NCBI GenBank assembly: GCA_963712595.1
Contig: CAVQIM010000002.1
Location: forward strand, 137,485-201,484
Direction: 5' to 3'
Length of the DNA stretch: 64,000 bases
Source of the DNA: VRUE01 sp963712595
Lineage (GTDB): Bacteria > Actinomycetota > Thermoleophilia > Solirubrobacterales > 70-9
Below, one piece after another: positions 35,331 to 43,630 of the stretch. Under the pieces are notes generated by a model, which was not told where the DNA came from, ran no database searches, and was given only the letters and a program-made list of their open reading frames with translations. The translations under genes were made by a program, and so were the position numbers. Each line of letters opens with the position of its first letter. Position 1 is the first letter of the stretch.

Positions 35331-36383
35331 TCAGAGCCGATGCGCCTGCAGCGCTGCCTCGTCGATCTCGATTCCGAGGCCGGGACCGTCGGGCGGATGG
35401 AGCATTCCGTCGCGCAGCTCGCACTCGACCGAGGCGATGGTCGAGGCGAAGAGCCGCTGCGTGGCGAGGCCGTGGGCGAGCGAGCCCGCGGCCTCGGCCC
35501 CTGCATCAAGCGTTTGCGCGACCTGGGCGCCGGCGGCGATTCCCACCGGCCCGTCAAGGGCGCTGGAGACGAAGGACGGCAAGACCTCGGCGATCTCGAT
35601 TGCCGCCTCCGGCCCGCCCACCTTCGAGAGCTTCAGCCCAGCCAGGCTGCAGGCGCCCATCTGCCTGGCCCGTTCGGCGTCGACCCGGCTCTCGATGCTC
35701 TCGTCGCCGGCAATCGGGATCCCCGTGCCCTCCGCCACCCGCGCGGCTTCCTCCAGGCTGGCGACAGGCTGCTCGGCCAGCTCGACGTCGAACGGCTCCA
35801 GCGCGCCGAGCGTGCGCATCGCCCCATCGACATCCCAGGAGGCGTTGGCGTCCACCCGGATCCGCGCTTCCGGCCCGACCGCCTCGCGCACCGCTTTCAC
35901 CTGGCCGACGTCGTCACCGGCGCCCAGCTTCAGCTTGAAGGTGCCGAAGCCGTCTTCTGCCCAGCGCAGCGCATCCGCAGCGACCTCGTCCGGCTCGCCG
36001 GCGACCAGCGTCGCGTTGCACTCGATCGCGGTCGATTCGATGGGGCCATGTGAGCCTTCCGCCGTCGCCCGCCGCCCCCGGAGGTCGAGCAGCGCGGTCA
36101 GCGCTGCGCAGCGGGCTGGAGGGGAGAGGGCCAGGGCATCGCCTCGCAGTGTCGCCTCGTCGAGCTGATCCCGTGCGCCGAGCGCTTCCAGCTCTGAGAC
36201 CACCTGCGCAAGTCCTGCCCCGCCCCGCAGCGAGAGCGGCACCGCTTCGCCGAGGCCGACCAGATCGTCGGCGCGCAAGCGCAGCAACACCATCTCGCGT
36301 TGCTCGATCCGGCCCCGCGCGGTGACGTATGGCTCGCGAAAAGGCAGGGAGTAGGGAATGACCTCAACCGATGCGATGCGCAC
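35331..36383 (-). CDS. menC: o-Succinylbenzoate synthase
   Basis: A 350-residue enolase-superfamily enzyme that dehydrates SHCHC to o-succinylbenzoate. The acid-base and metal residues are in place: TFKLKLG (KxK), RVDAN (Asp), LAEQPV (Glu), AGDES (Asp) and LKLSKVGG (Lys). The GTG start is chosen where homology begins (RIASVEVIPYSLPFREPY); the frame is open further but not family-like. It lies 25 nt after menA and before menD. A dipeptide epimerase or N-acylamino acid racemase is the usual alternative, but the context settles it. Confidence 0.92.
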   Translation of the reverse strand: MRIASVEVIPYSLPFREPYVTARGRIEQREMVLLRLRADDLVGLGEAVPLSLRGGAGLAQVVSELEALGARDQLDEATLRGDALALSPPARCAALTALLDLRGRRATAEGSHGPIESTAIECNATLVAGEPDEVAADALRWAEDGFGTFKLKLGAGDDVGQVKAVREAVGPEARIRVDANASWDVDGAMRTLGALEPFDVELAEQPVASLEEAARVAEGTGIPIAGDESIESRVDAERARQMGACSLAGLKLSKVGGPEAAIEIAEVLPSFVSSALDGPVGIAAGAQVAQTLDAGAEAAGSLAHGLATQRLFASTIASVECELRDGMLHPPDGPGLGIEIDEAALQAHRL

Positions 36384-36408
36384 CCCAACAGCATCGCAGG
36401 CTGCCTGT

Positions 36409-37290
36409 TCAGCTCCCGAGTAGAAGGCCCGCCGAGACCAGCAGGCTGAAGGCGGCGAGCAGGGCACCCGTTGCGGCGAGGGCGCCGTTCAGGGAGGGGC
36501 CGTCGCTGCGGTTGGTCAGCGTCCGCATCGGGCCGATCGCCATCGGCAGCGCGAGCAGGCCGATCAGGGGGAGCAGGCTGGCGTCCCCGGCGACGAGGGC
36601 GATCGGCAGGACGACGAAGGAGCCGAGCACCAGCATCCGGTACAGCACGACGGCGTTGTGGCGTCCCATCCGCACCGCCAGCGTCATCTTGCCGGCTCGC
36701 CGGTCGGTCTCGAGGTCGCGGACGTTGTTGACGACGAGGATCGCGGTGGCGAGGAAGCCGACCGAGATCGAGAGGCCGAGCGGCAGCGCGTCGAGCTGCT
36801 CGAGCTGGACGTAGTAGGAGCCGTTGACGGCGACGAGGCCGAAGAAGAGGAAGACGAAGACCTCGCCCAAGCCGGCGTAGCCGTAGGGCCGAGGGCCGCC
36901 GGTGTAGAGGACGCCGGCGGCGATCGAGACCGCGCCGATCAGGAGGATCACGATCCCCGCCACGGCGGCGAGGTAGATGCCGCAGGCGATCGCCACCGCG
37001 AACGCGATCCAGGTCGCGTTCAGCACCCTCCTCGGCGTCACCAACCCAGCCGAGGTCACCCGCACCGGCCCCAACCGATCCGCCGTGTCGGCGCCACGCC
37101 GCGCATCGGAGTAGTCGTTGGCGAGATTGGTCCCGATCTGAATGAAGATCGACCCCACCAAAGCCGCCAGGAACGCCCCAACCCTCGGTAGCTCACCAGC
37201 CCATTCGACTGCGGCCGCCGTCCCAACGAGCACAGGAGCTATAGCCGCCGGAAGCGTCCGCGGCCGCGCCGCCATCAGCCAAATCCTCAT
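36409..37290 (-). CDS. menA: 1,4-Dihydroxy-2-naphthoate polyprenyltransferase
   Basis: A 293-residue UbiA-type integral membrane enzyme with about eight helices that attaches the isoprenoid tail to DHNA. The first Asp-rich motif is NLANDYSDARRGADTADRLG near residue 60, the second is NNVRDLETDRRAGKMTLAVR near residue 185. The N-terminus WLMAARPRTLPAAIAPV is typical of MenA. The ATG is chosen at this conserved start; upstream codons enter palindromic repeat A2. menC follows on the same strand. Confidence 0.95.
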   Translation of the reverse strand: MRIWLMAARPRTLPAAIAPVLVGTAAAVEWAGELPRVGAFLAALVGSIFIQIGTNLANDYSDARRGADTADRLGPVRVTSAGLVTPRRVLNATWIAFAVAIACGIYLAAVAGIVILLIGAVSIAAGVLYTGGPRPYGYAGLGEVFVFLFFGLVAVNGSYYVQLEQLDALPLGLSISVGFLATAILVVNNVRDLETDRRAGKMTLAVRMGRHNAVVLYRMLVLGSFVVLPIALVAGDASLLPLIGLLALPMAIGPMRTLTNRSDGPSLNGALAATGALLAAFSLLVSAGLLLGS

Positions 37291-37321
37291 CGAGCAGCTC
37301 CGAGCGAAGCAGCTCCGCGCA

Positions 37322-37442
37322 GACGGAGGGAACGGGCAGGGGGTGAAGCGTCTTGTACTTTTTCGCGACCGCACCCCTGAGGCGCCAGCGATCTCCGCCC
37401 CTCGAAAAAGTTAAGCGGAACCCCTTGCCCGTTCCTTCCGTC
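37322..37442. repeat. Palindromic repeat family A, copy 2 (121 bp)
   Basis: Inverted relative to copy 1 at 5654-5774 and exactly the same length. The arms are GACGGAGGGAACGGGCAGGG.. and its complement (20 of 22). They are related to the copy 1 arms but differ at several positions. The inner inverted pair CTTGTACTTTTTCG / CGAAAAAGTTAAG and the central GGCGCCAGC are conserved. It lies between menB and menA, which run in the same direction. Confidence 0.85.
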
Positions 37443-37453
37443 CTTGAACAGAC

Positions 37454-38320
37454 TCATGGTCGCCTCGGAAACTGTCCGAAGTCAGGCCGCCGCTTCTCCT
37501 TGAAGGCCTCGCGGCCCTCGCGTGCCTCCTCGCTGCCGTAGAAGAGCAGGTTCGTGTCGTGAGCCAGCTGCTGGATCCCGGCGTAGCCGTCCTCGTGCGC
37601 GTTGAAGCTGGCCTTGACCAGGCGCAGGGCGAAGGGCGAGAGCGCCAGCATCTCCCGGCACCAGCCGATCGTCTCCTCCTCGAGGCGGTCGAGCGGGACG
37701 ACCGCGTTCACCAGGCCCATCTCGAGGGCCTCCTCGGCGTCGTACTGGCGGCACAGCAGCCAGAACTCCTTCGCCCGCTTGGTGCCGACGAGGTCGCGCA
37801 GCAGGGAGGCGCCGAAGCCGCCGTCCCATGAGCCGACCCGCGGCCCGGTCTGCCCGAAGCAGGCGTTGTCCGCAGCGATCGTGAGGTCGCAGCAGACGTG
37901 CAGGACGTGGCCGCCGCCGACCGCGTAGCCGGCCACCATCGCGACCACCGGCTTCGGCAGCCGTCGCATCTGCACCTGCAGGTCGGTGACGTGGAAGCGG
38001 CCGAGGGAAGCCCCCTCGGCGACGTATCCGGTGTCGCCGCGAACCTGCTGGTCGCCGCCCGAGCAAAACGCCTTCGGCCCCTCGCCGGTGAGGATCACCA
38101 CGCCGACCTCGGTGTCCTCGCGGGCCAGCTCAAGCGCGGCGGAGATCTCGATCAGCGTCTGCGGCCGGAAGGCGTTGAGAACCTGCGGCCGGTCGATCGT
38201 GACCTTGGCGATCCCATCCGCCTTCTCGTAGCGGATGTCGTCGTACTCGGCGGCGCTCTGCCACTCGATCGGCGCGTAGAGGTCTTGCTCGGGCGGTGCG
38301 TTCTTAGGGCGTTGGGGCAT
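37454..38320 (-). CDS. menB: 1,4-Dihydroxy-2-naphthoyl-CoA synthase
   Basis: A 288-residue crotonase-fold enzyme that cyclises o-succinylbenzoyl-CoA. It has the MenB pattern IRYEKADGIAKVTIDRPQVLNAFRP, FCSGGDQQVRGDTGY, VAMVAGYAVGGGHVLHVCCDLTIAA and GPRVGSWDGGFGASLL, ending KEKRRPDFGQFPRRP, the conserved C-terminal tail. The ATG is followed by a short polar lead. The divergent menE begins only 21 bp away, so the promoters must overlap the coding ends. Repeat A2 separates it from menA downstream. Confidence 0.96.
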   Translation of the reverse strand: MPQRPKNAPPEQDLYAPIEWQSAAEYDDIRYEKADGIAKVTIDRPQVLNAFRPQTLIEISAALELAREDTEVGVVILTGEGPKAFCSGGDQQVRGDTGYVAEGASLGRFHVTDLQVQMRRLPKPVVAMVAGYAVGGGHVLHVCCDLTIAADNACFGQTGPRVGSWDGGFGASLLRDLVGTKRAKEFWLLCRQYDAEEALEMGLVNAVVPLDRLEEETIGWCREMLALSPFALRLVKASFNAHEDGYAGIQQLAHDTNLLFYGSEEAREGREAFKEKRRPDFGQFPRRP

Positions 38321-38341
38321 GATGGGCACGATATCCCGCCG

Positions 38342-39667
38342 ATGAAACTCGACGACTGGCTGGCCCAGAGATCCCAGAGCTGTCCCGAGCGCGTCGCCCT
38401 GATCGCGGACGGCTCGGAGGTCACCTACGCGGAGCTGGAGGCGGAGGCGACCTGGGTGGCCCGCCGCCTCGCCGCCCAGGGCGTTCGCCGAGGCTCGATC
38501 GTGGCGATGACGATGCACGCCCGCCGCGAGCAGGTGGTGCTGATCCACGCGCTGATGAAGCTGGGCGCGGTGCTGCTGCCGTTGAGTCCCCGCCTCTCCG
38601 CCGAGGAGCGGGCCGGGGTGATCGCGGTGGAGGAGCCGGCGGTTGACCTCGAAGACGCCGGCGAGCTGACCCAGACCGAGGCCGACCTGCCCCTGCTCGG
38701 CGAGCACGACATGGACGACCTCGCCTGCCGGGTGATGACGAGCGGCAGCACCGGCGCCCCCGATCCCGTCGGCCTCACCTACGGCAACTTCCTCTGGAAC
38801 TCGGTCGGCTCCGCCTTCAACATCGGGGTCGAGCCGCAGGACCGCTGGCTCTGCTGCCTGCCGCTCAGCCACATCTCCGGGCTGGGGATCGTGATGCGCT
38901 CGGTGATCTACGGGACCGCCGCCGTGATCCACGACGGTTTCGACGTCGATCGGGTGGGGGAGGCGCTGGAGCGCGAGGGGATCACGGTCGTCTCGCTGGT
39001 GGCGACGATGCTGACCAGGCTGCTCGACGCCGGTGCCGACCTCTCCGGCCCGCGCGCGATCCTGATCGGCGGCGGCCCCGTCCCCGAGGAGCCACTCGAG
39101 GAGGCAATCGGCCGCGGCGCCACCGTGGTGCAGACCTACGGCCTCACCGAGACCTGCTCCCAGGTCACCACGCTCGCCCCGGCCGATGCGAAGCGCAAGC
39201 TCGGCTCGGCCGGCCGGCCGCTGCTCACTACCCACCTGCGCATCCAGGAGGGCGAGATCCTCGTCCAGGGGCCGACCGTGGCACCCGGGCGCGCCGACGC
39301 CGACGGCTGGCTGCACACCGGCGACCTCGGCCGGATCGACGAGGAGGGCTTCCTCTACGTCGACGACCGGATCGACGACATGATCGTCAGCGGTGGCGAG
39401 AACATCGTCCCGGCCGAAGTCGAGAAAGTGCTGCTGCGCCACCCCGAGGTCGCCGATGCCGCCGTGGTCGGGCGCGAGGACCCCGAGTGGCAGCAGGCGG
39501 TGACCGCGATTGTCGTGCTCGAGGACGGCTCGGAGGCGACGCCGGACGAGCTGCGCCGCCACTGCGCCGAGTCGTTGGCCGGCTTCAAGGTGCCGAAGCG
39601 GGTCGAGCTGGCGGCGGCTCTGCCGCGCACGCCCTCCGGCAAGCTGATGCGCAGAGCGCTCCGTTGA
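38342..39667 (+). CDS. menE: o-Succinylbenzoate-CoA ligase
   Basis: A 441-residue adenylate-forming (ANL) enzyme. Motifs are the P-loop MTSGSTGAPDPVGLTYGN, QTYGLTETCSQV, the hinge region HTGDLGRIDEEGFLYVDDRIDDMI and the C-terminal catalytic Lys in PRTPSGKLMRRALR. The enzyme activates o-succinylbenzoate for MenB. In the P-loop the usual Lys (PKG) is Asp (PDP), which is unusual. Its length is rather short for the ANL family but normal for MenE. It is divergent from menB with a 21-bp gap. The palindromic element D follows 8 nt after the stop. Confidence 0.9.
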   Translation: MKLDDWLAQRSQSCPERVALIADGSEVTYAELEAEATWVARRLAAQGVRRGSIVAMTMHARREQVVLIHALMKLGAVLLPLSPRLSAEERAGVIAVEEPAVDLEDAGELTQTEADLPLLGEHDMDDLACRVMTSGSTGAPDPVGLTYGNFLWNSVGSAFNIGVEPQDRWLCCLPLSHISGLGIVMRSVIYGTAAVIHDGFDVDRVGEALEREGITVVSLVATMLTRLLDAGADLSGPRAILIGGGPVPEEPLEEAIGRGATVVQTYGLTETCSQVTTLAPADAKRKLGSAGRPLLTTHLRIQEGEILVQGPTVAPGRADADGWLHTGDLGRIDEEGFLYVDDRIDDMIVSGGENIVPAEVEKVLLRHPEVADAAVVGREDPEWQQAVTAIVVLEDGSEATPDELRRHCAESLAGFKVPKRVELAAALPRTPSGKLMRRALR

Positions 39668-39675
39668 AGCCGGGT

Positions 39676-39825
39676 GACTCAAATTCCCGCACCCACGGAT
39701 GACGCGTCTGGCGCGTCGCTGGATCGCCACCCGCCGTCCTCGCGCGTAGCGCTGCTACGCGCTGTGGCCGCGCGCACCGCCCAGCTTGGCCAGTCGCGCC
39801 CCCGTGGGCACGCGAATTGGGAGTC
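39676..39825. repeat. Long imperfect hairpin (element D, ~150 bp) upstream of ilvC
   Basis: The ends GACTC..AATTC..CG..CCCACGG and CCGTGGG..CG.GAATTGGGAGTC are inverted with small gaps. Pairing resumes inside (GACGCGTCTGGC with GCCAGTCGCGCC), and the centre is a perfect hairpin GCGCGTAGC-GCT-GCTACGCGC. Only one copy lies in this window. It fills the menE-ilvC gap and could be an ilvC leader structure or another mobile hairpin. Confidence 0.65.
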
Positions 39826-39846
39826 AACCGACTAGCCTGCCTGGCC

Positions 39847-40848
39847 ATGGCTAAAGACATCTTCTACGACAGTGACGCCGACCTCTCCCTGCTCCAGGGC
39901 AAGACCGTCGCGATCCTCGGCTACGGCTCCCAGGGCCACGCCCACGCGCTCAACCTCAAGGACTCCGGCGTCGACGTCGTCGTCGGCCTCCGCCCCGACT
40001 CCTCCAGCAGGGCGAAAGCGGAAGGGGCGGGGCTGCAGGTGCTCGACATCGCCGACGCCGCCAGCCGCGGCGACGCGGTGATGATCCTGCTCCCCGACGA
40101 GAAGCAAGCCGAGGTCTGGGAGGCCGAGATCGCCGACGGGATCGCCCCCGGCAACCTGCTGCTCTTCGCCCACGGCTTTGCAATCCACTTCGAGCAGATC
40201 GTGCCCCCGGCCGGCGTCGACGTCGGCATGGTCGCCCCCAAGGGACCGGGGCACCTGGTCCGCCGCCAGTACGAGGAAGGAAACGGCGTGCCCTGCCTGA
40301 TGGCGGTCCACCAGGACGCCACCGGCAACGCCCACGGCCTCGTCCTCGCCTACGCCTCCGGGATCGGCGGCGGTCGCGCGGCGGTGATCGAGACCACGTT
40401 CAAGGATGAGTGCGAGACGGACCTCTTCGGCGAGCAGGCCGTCCTCTGCGGCGGCGCCAGCGAGCTGGTCCGCGCTGGCTACGAGACCTTGGTCGAGGCT
40501 GGCTACGACCCCCGCCTCGCCTACTTCGAGTGCCTGCACGAGCTGAAGCTGATCGCCGACCTGATGTACGAGAAGGGGATCCAGGGGATGCGCTACTCGA
40601 TCTCCAACACCGCCGAGTACGGCGACATGACCCGTGGCAAACGCGTGATCGGCGAGGAGTCGCGGGCGGCGATGAAGCAGATCCTCGGCGAGATCCAGTC
40701 GGGCGAGTTCGCCCGCGAGTGGATCGCCGAGAACCGTGCCGGCGGCGAGAGCTTCGATCGCATGCGCGAGGAAGCGGCTGGGCACGAGGTCGAGGAGGTC
40801 GGGAAAGACCTCCGCGACATGATGCCCTGGATCGATCAGAAGTTCTGA
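39847..40848 (+). CDS. ilvC: Ketol-acid reductoisomerase (class I)
   Basis: A 333-residue enzyme that isomerises and reduces acetolactate in valine and leucine synthesis. The NADPH site is AILGYGSQGHAHALNLKDSG with RPDSSSRAKAEG in the beta2-alphaB loop. The knotted C-terminal domain has DLFGEQAVLCGGASELVRAG, ECLHELKLIADLMYEKG and SISNTAEYGDMTRGKRVI. Length and the single knotted domain mark class I. The ATG follows hairpin D by 21 nt. The stop is 13 nt before palindromic element B1. Confidence 0.97.
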   Translation: MAKDIFYDSDADLSLLQGKTVAILGYGSQGHAHALNLKDSGVDVVVGLRPDSSSRAKAEGAGLQVLDIADAASRGDAVMILLPDEKQAEVWEAEIADGIAPGNLLLFAHGFAIHFEQIVPPAGVDVGMVAPKGPGHLVRRQYEEGNGVPCLMAVHQDATGNAHGLVLAYASGIGGGRAAVIETTFKDECETDLFGEQAVLCGGASELVRAGYETLVEAGYDPRLAYFECLHELKLIADLMYEKGIQGMRYSISNTAEYGDMTRGKRVIGEESRAAMKQILGEIQSGEFAREWIAENRAGGESFDRMREEAAGHEVEEVGKDLRDMMPWIDQKF

Positions 40849-40861
40849 GCTCTCCTGGCGG

Positions 40862-41015
40862 GGGCGCGGGGCGGTGTCCCTTGCCGGGAATTGATGTCGC
40901 ACGCGCGCTGCGCGCGCTTAGCGACGAAGTAGGAGCGCGGCTGACGCCGCGCAATGACCGGATTGCATTTCCGCCGCTTCGCGACATTCCCGGCAAGGGA
41001 CACCGCCCCGCGCCC
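40862..41015. repeat. Palindromic repeat family B, copy 1 (154 bp)
   Basis: Two exactly complementary 30-bp arms (left begins GGGCGCGGGGCGGTGTCCCT) enclose a core with TTGATGTCGCACGCGC, TTAGCGACGA, GGAGCGCGGCT..GCCGCGCAAT, GATTGCAT and CGACATTC. Copy 2, ~150 bp away and inverted, has the same core but unrelated arms. It starts 13 nt after the ilvC stop. No gene is seen between ilvC and the cupin gene; the whole 469-bp gap is these two elements plus ~150 bp of linker with nothing recognisable. Confidence 0.92.
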
Positions 41016-41162
41016 TTCATCCCTCAACAGCTCTAGCTCAAACGGGGTTGTCCGTTCGTCACGAAGACCAGGGCTCGACCGGCTCATCATCGGGTCTCGG
41101 CCAGCTGGTTTTCAGCTTGAGGCGTTCCAGACTCGCCTTTGAGCCAGAGCTTGTGTTGAAGA

Positions 41163-41304
41163 GGAGTCCGGTCGGCCTCAAGTCGAATGTCGCCGAAGGC
41201 GGCCTATGCAATCTGTCTATTGCGCGGCTTTAGCCGCGCTCCAACATCGTCGCTAAGCGCGAAGCGCGTGCGACATCAATTCGACTTGAGGCCGACCGGG
41301 CTCC
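41163..41304. repeat. Palindromic repeat family B, copy 2 (142 bp)
   Basis: The arms (CGGTCGGCCTCAAGTCGAAT inside a 26-bp stem with one mismatch) differ entirely from those of copy 1. The ~95-bp core is ~80% identical when reverse-complemented. Internal small stems such as GCGCGGCT/AGCCGCGC are kept, while the loop bases differ (GAC in copy 1, AAA in copy 2). It ends 13 nt before the cupin gene stop. Confidence 0.92.
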
Positions 41305-41317
41305 TCCCTCACAACCG

Positions 41318-41752
41318 CTACGCACCAGGAGGAGCGTTGTCCCCGAACCGACTCACCTCGTCCTCCGGCAGTTTCCCGTCCCGCCCGACGTACCCATCCT
41401 TGCCGCCAACAACGACGTAAACCGCATCCTCCGAATCGCTCAGATTCCGAATCTTCCGCACCGTCGCCGCATCCACCCAGGCCAACCCACCCGCCTTCAG
41501 CTCGTGGCTCGAGCCGTCGCCGAACTCGATCGCGATCCGGCCGCTGTGCAGGAAGTAGAGCTCCTCCTGCTCGTCGTGATAGTGGCGGCCGGTCTCGTAG
41601 GTGGGCGGGATCACGATCGCGTTGACGCCGAACGCCGTCACCCCCAGGCCCTTGCGGATCTTGCGGAACCCGGGGCCCTCGCCGAGGTCCGCGAGGTTGG
41701 CGACGGCGTAGCCGTCGCCTTTGAGAACTCCTTGCTCCTGTGTATCGCTCAT
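41318..41752 (-). CDS. Cupin-domain protein
   Basis: A 144-residue single-domain beta-barrel protein. The metal motif is ETGRHYHDEQEELYFLHSGRIAIEFGD (two His and Glu) near residue 58, and the second cupin half is GGLAWVDAATVRKIRN, where the usual His is replaced. No enzyme class can be assigned; such proteins are often small-molecule isomerases, dioxygenases or sensors. It lies 13 nt before the following minus-strand repeat and 13 nt after the DUF4389 gene in the same direction, so these two may be cotranscribed. Confidence 0.85.
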   Translation of the reverse strand: MSDTQEQGVLKGDGYAVANLADLGEGPGFRKIRKGLGVTAFGVNAIVIPPTYETGRHYHDEQEELYFLHSGRIAIEFGDGSSHELKAGGLAWVDAATVRKIRNLSDSEDAVYVVVGGKDGYVGRDGKLPEDEVSRFGDNAPPGA

Positions 41753-41765
41753 CGGTCCGGTGCTC

Positions 41766-42395
41766 CTAGGCCGCCGGCGCGGGGGTGGGCGGAGCGGGTG
41801 GCGGTGAGCTGGCCGAGGGCTTCGCCCGCTCCAAGCCGATCGGCGGGTAGGCATCGGTGAGGATCGCGATGTAGCCGAGCACCCGGGCGTGGAAGCTGTT
41901 GACGAAGGTCATCATCGAGTTGACCCCCTCGGGCAGGTAGCCGCGGAAGACGATCGTCAGCCAGGCGATCACCCCGGCCAGCAGCTGTATGTAGGAGGTC
42001 CCATATGAGAGGACGATGGCGACCGGCAGCACCAGGATCAGCCTGAAGAGGGCCTTCAGCCTGCTCTGCCGCTCGGCGGCGGGAGCGATCTTGACTCGAA
42101 TTGGATAGCTCTCGTCTTCGGAGAGCGTGAAGGGGGGCCAGGCGTCGGTTTGGAGGTAAATCCAAGCCGAGACCCGCACCGAGAAGCGGACGATCCCGCC
42201 ATTGAACTCATAGAGCCACTGCGGGTAGCGGCCCAGGACGATCACCGCGACCCAGGCGAAGAGGTGGGTGAAGATGAACAGGATCCCCCAGAAGACGGCG
42301 ACGATCATCCATGGGATTGCGAGGATGAGGCGGAAGAACGTGGTCGCGCGATTTGGTTCTGGGTTGAAATCGGCCTCGTAGGTGATCGGGTACAT
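41766..42395 (-). CDS. DUF4389-family membrane protein
   Basis: A 209-residue protein. Three or four hydrophobic helices lie in two similar halves, each with a conserved pattern: FFRLILAIPWMIVAVFWGIL and LFRLILVLPVAIVLSYGTSY, followed by YPQWLYEFNGG or YLPEGVNSMMTF. This internal duplication is typical of DUF4389. The C-terminus is Pro/Ala-rich. The ATG has AAGGAGG at 7 nt; a GTG one codon earlier is an alternative. Function is unknown. Confidence 0.82.
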   Translation of the reverse strand: MYPITYEADFNPEPNRATTFFRLILAIPWMIVAVFWGILFIFTHLFAWVAVIVLGRYPQWLYEFNGGIVRFSVRVSAWIYLQTDAWPPFTLSEDESYPIRVKIAPAAERQSRLKALFRLILVLPVAIVLSYGTSYIQLLAGVIAWLTIVFRGYLPEGVNSMMTFVNSFHARVLGYIAILTDAYPPIGLERAKPSASSPPPAPPTPAPAA

Positions 42396-42493
42396 CACTC
42401 CTCCTCCTTGAGCCTGCCGGTTGGCGGTGGCGCCAGCCTATGCCGGGGTCCGGCGGGAGTCCACCCGCGAGGGTCAATAACCTGTCGCCCCCC

Positions 42494-43630
42494 GTGACCC
42501 CGACCGCCACCTCCCAGATCCCCGCCGAGCTGAAGCCGGCCGACGGGCGCTTCGGCTGCGGGCCGTCGAAGGTCCGGCCCGAGGCGCTCGCCAAGCTGGC
42601 CGAGCAATCGGCGCTGATGGGCACCTCGCACCGCCAGCAACCTGTCCGCGACCTGGTCGCACGGGTGCGCGGCGGCCTCGGCGAGCTCTTCGCCCTTCCC
42701 GACGGCTACGAGGTCGCGCTCGGCAACGGTGGCACCACGGCGTTCTGGGAGGCCGCTGCGGCATGGCTCGTGCGCGAGCGCGCCCTCCATCTCACCTACG
42801 GCGAGTTCTCCCAGAAGTTCGCCAAGGCGACCGCCGCCGCTCCTTTCCTCGGCGACCCGATCCTGGTCGAGGCCGAGCCCGGCGACGCGCCGGCGCCTGT
42901 CGCCGACCCGGCGGCAGACGCGATCGCCTGGGCGCACAACGAGACCTCCACCGGCGTGATGGTCCCGGTCGAGCGCCCGGCTGAGGCCGGCGATGCGCTC
43001 GTCCTCGTCGACGCCACCTCGGGCGCCGGCGGCCTGCCCGTCGACGTCGGCCAGGCCGATGCCTACTACTTCGCGCCGCAGAAGGCCTTCGGCGCCGACG
43101 GCGGCATCTGGCTGGCACTGCTGAGCCCGGCGGCCCTGGCCCGGATCGAGCAGCTCGACGGTGCCGCCGACCGCTGGCAGCCCGCTTTTCTCTCGCTGCA
43201 GACCGCGGTGGAGAACTCGCGCAAGGAGCAGACCTATAACACCCCCGCCTTGGCGACGCTGATCCTGCTCGCCGACCAGATCGATTGGATGCTGGCCGGC
43301 GGCGGCCTCGACTGGTGCGTGCAGCGCACCTCGGCCTCCTCCTCGCACCTCTATGGCTGGGCGGATCGAGCGGACTTCGCCTCGCCCTTCGTCGCCGATC
43401 CAACCAAGCGCTCGCTGGTCGTCGGCACGATCGACTTCGACGACTCCGTCGATGCGACGGTCATCGCCGCGACGCTGCGCGCCAACGGCATCGTCGACGT
43501 CGAGCCGTACCGCAAGCTCGGCCGCAACCAGCTGCGGATCGGCATGTTCCCGGCGGTCGACCCGGCCGACGTCGAAGCGCTCACGGCCTGTATCGACTGG
43601 GTGGTCGAGAACGTGGCGGAGGCGCAGTGA
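42494..43630 (+). CDS. serC: Phosphoserine aminotransferase (actinobacterial type)
   Basis: A 378-residue class V PLP aminotransferase that makes phosphoserine from 3-phosphohydroxypyruvate. The N-terminal IPAELKPADGRFGCGPSKVRPE and GTSHRQQPVRDLV are typical of the actinobacterial SerC. The PLP-Lys lies in YYFAPQKAFGADGGIW, with HNETSTGVMVPV upstream. The GTG is chosen because homology starts just after it. A 26-codon frame and then serA follow with GTGA overlaps, so serine synthesis genes are coupled. Confidence 0.94.
   Translation: MTPTATSQIPAELKPADGRFGCGPSKVRPEALAKLAEQSALMGTSHRQQPVRDLVARVRGGLGELFALPDGYEVALGNGGTTAFWEAAAAWLVRERALHLTYGEFSQKFAKATAAAPFLGDPILVEAEPGDAPAPVADPAADAIAWAHNETSTGVMVPVERPAEAGDALVLVDATSGAGGLPVDVGQADAYYFAPQKAFGADGGIWLALLSPAALARIEQLDGAADRWQPAFLSLQTAVENSRKEQTYNTPALATLILLADQIDWMLAGGGLDWCVQRTSASSSHLYGWADRADFASPFVADPTKRSLVVGTIDFDDSVDATVIAATLRANGIVDVEPYRKLGRNQLRIGMFPAVDPADVEALTACIDWVVENVAEAQ

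Noticed and set aside
39699..39749. A 16-codon frame (ATG to TAG) upstream of ilvC as a possible ilv leader peptide.
   Set aside because: It has only one Ile and one Leu, no Val, and no ribosome site. It lies within hairpin D.
40849..41317. Short frames in the ilvC-cupin gap that could be small genes.
   Set aside because: They lie inside the family B hairpins and are not kept between the two copies. The region is better explained as repeats.
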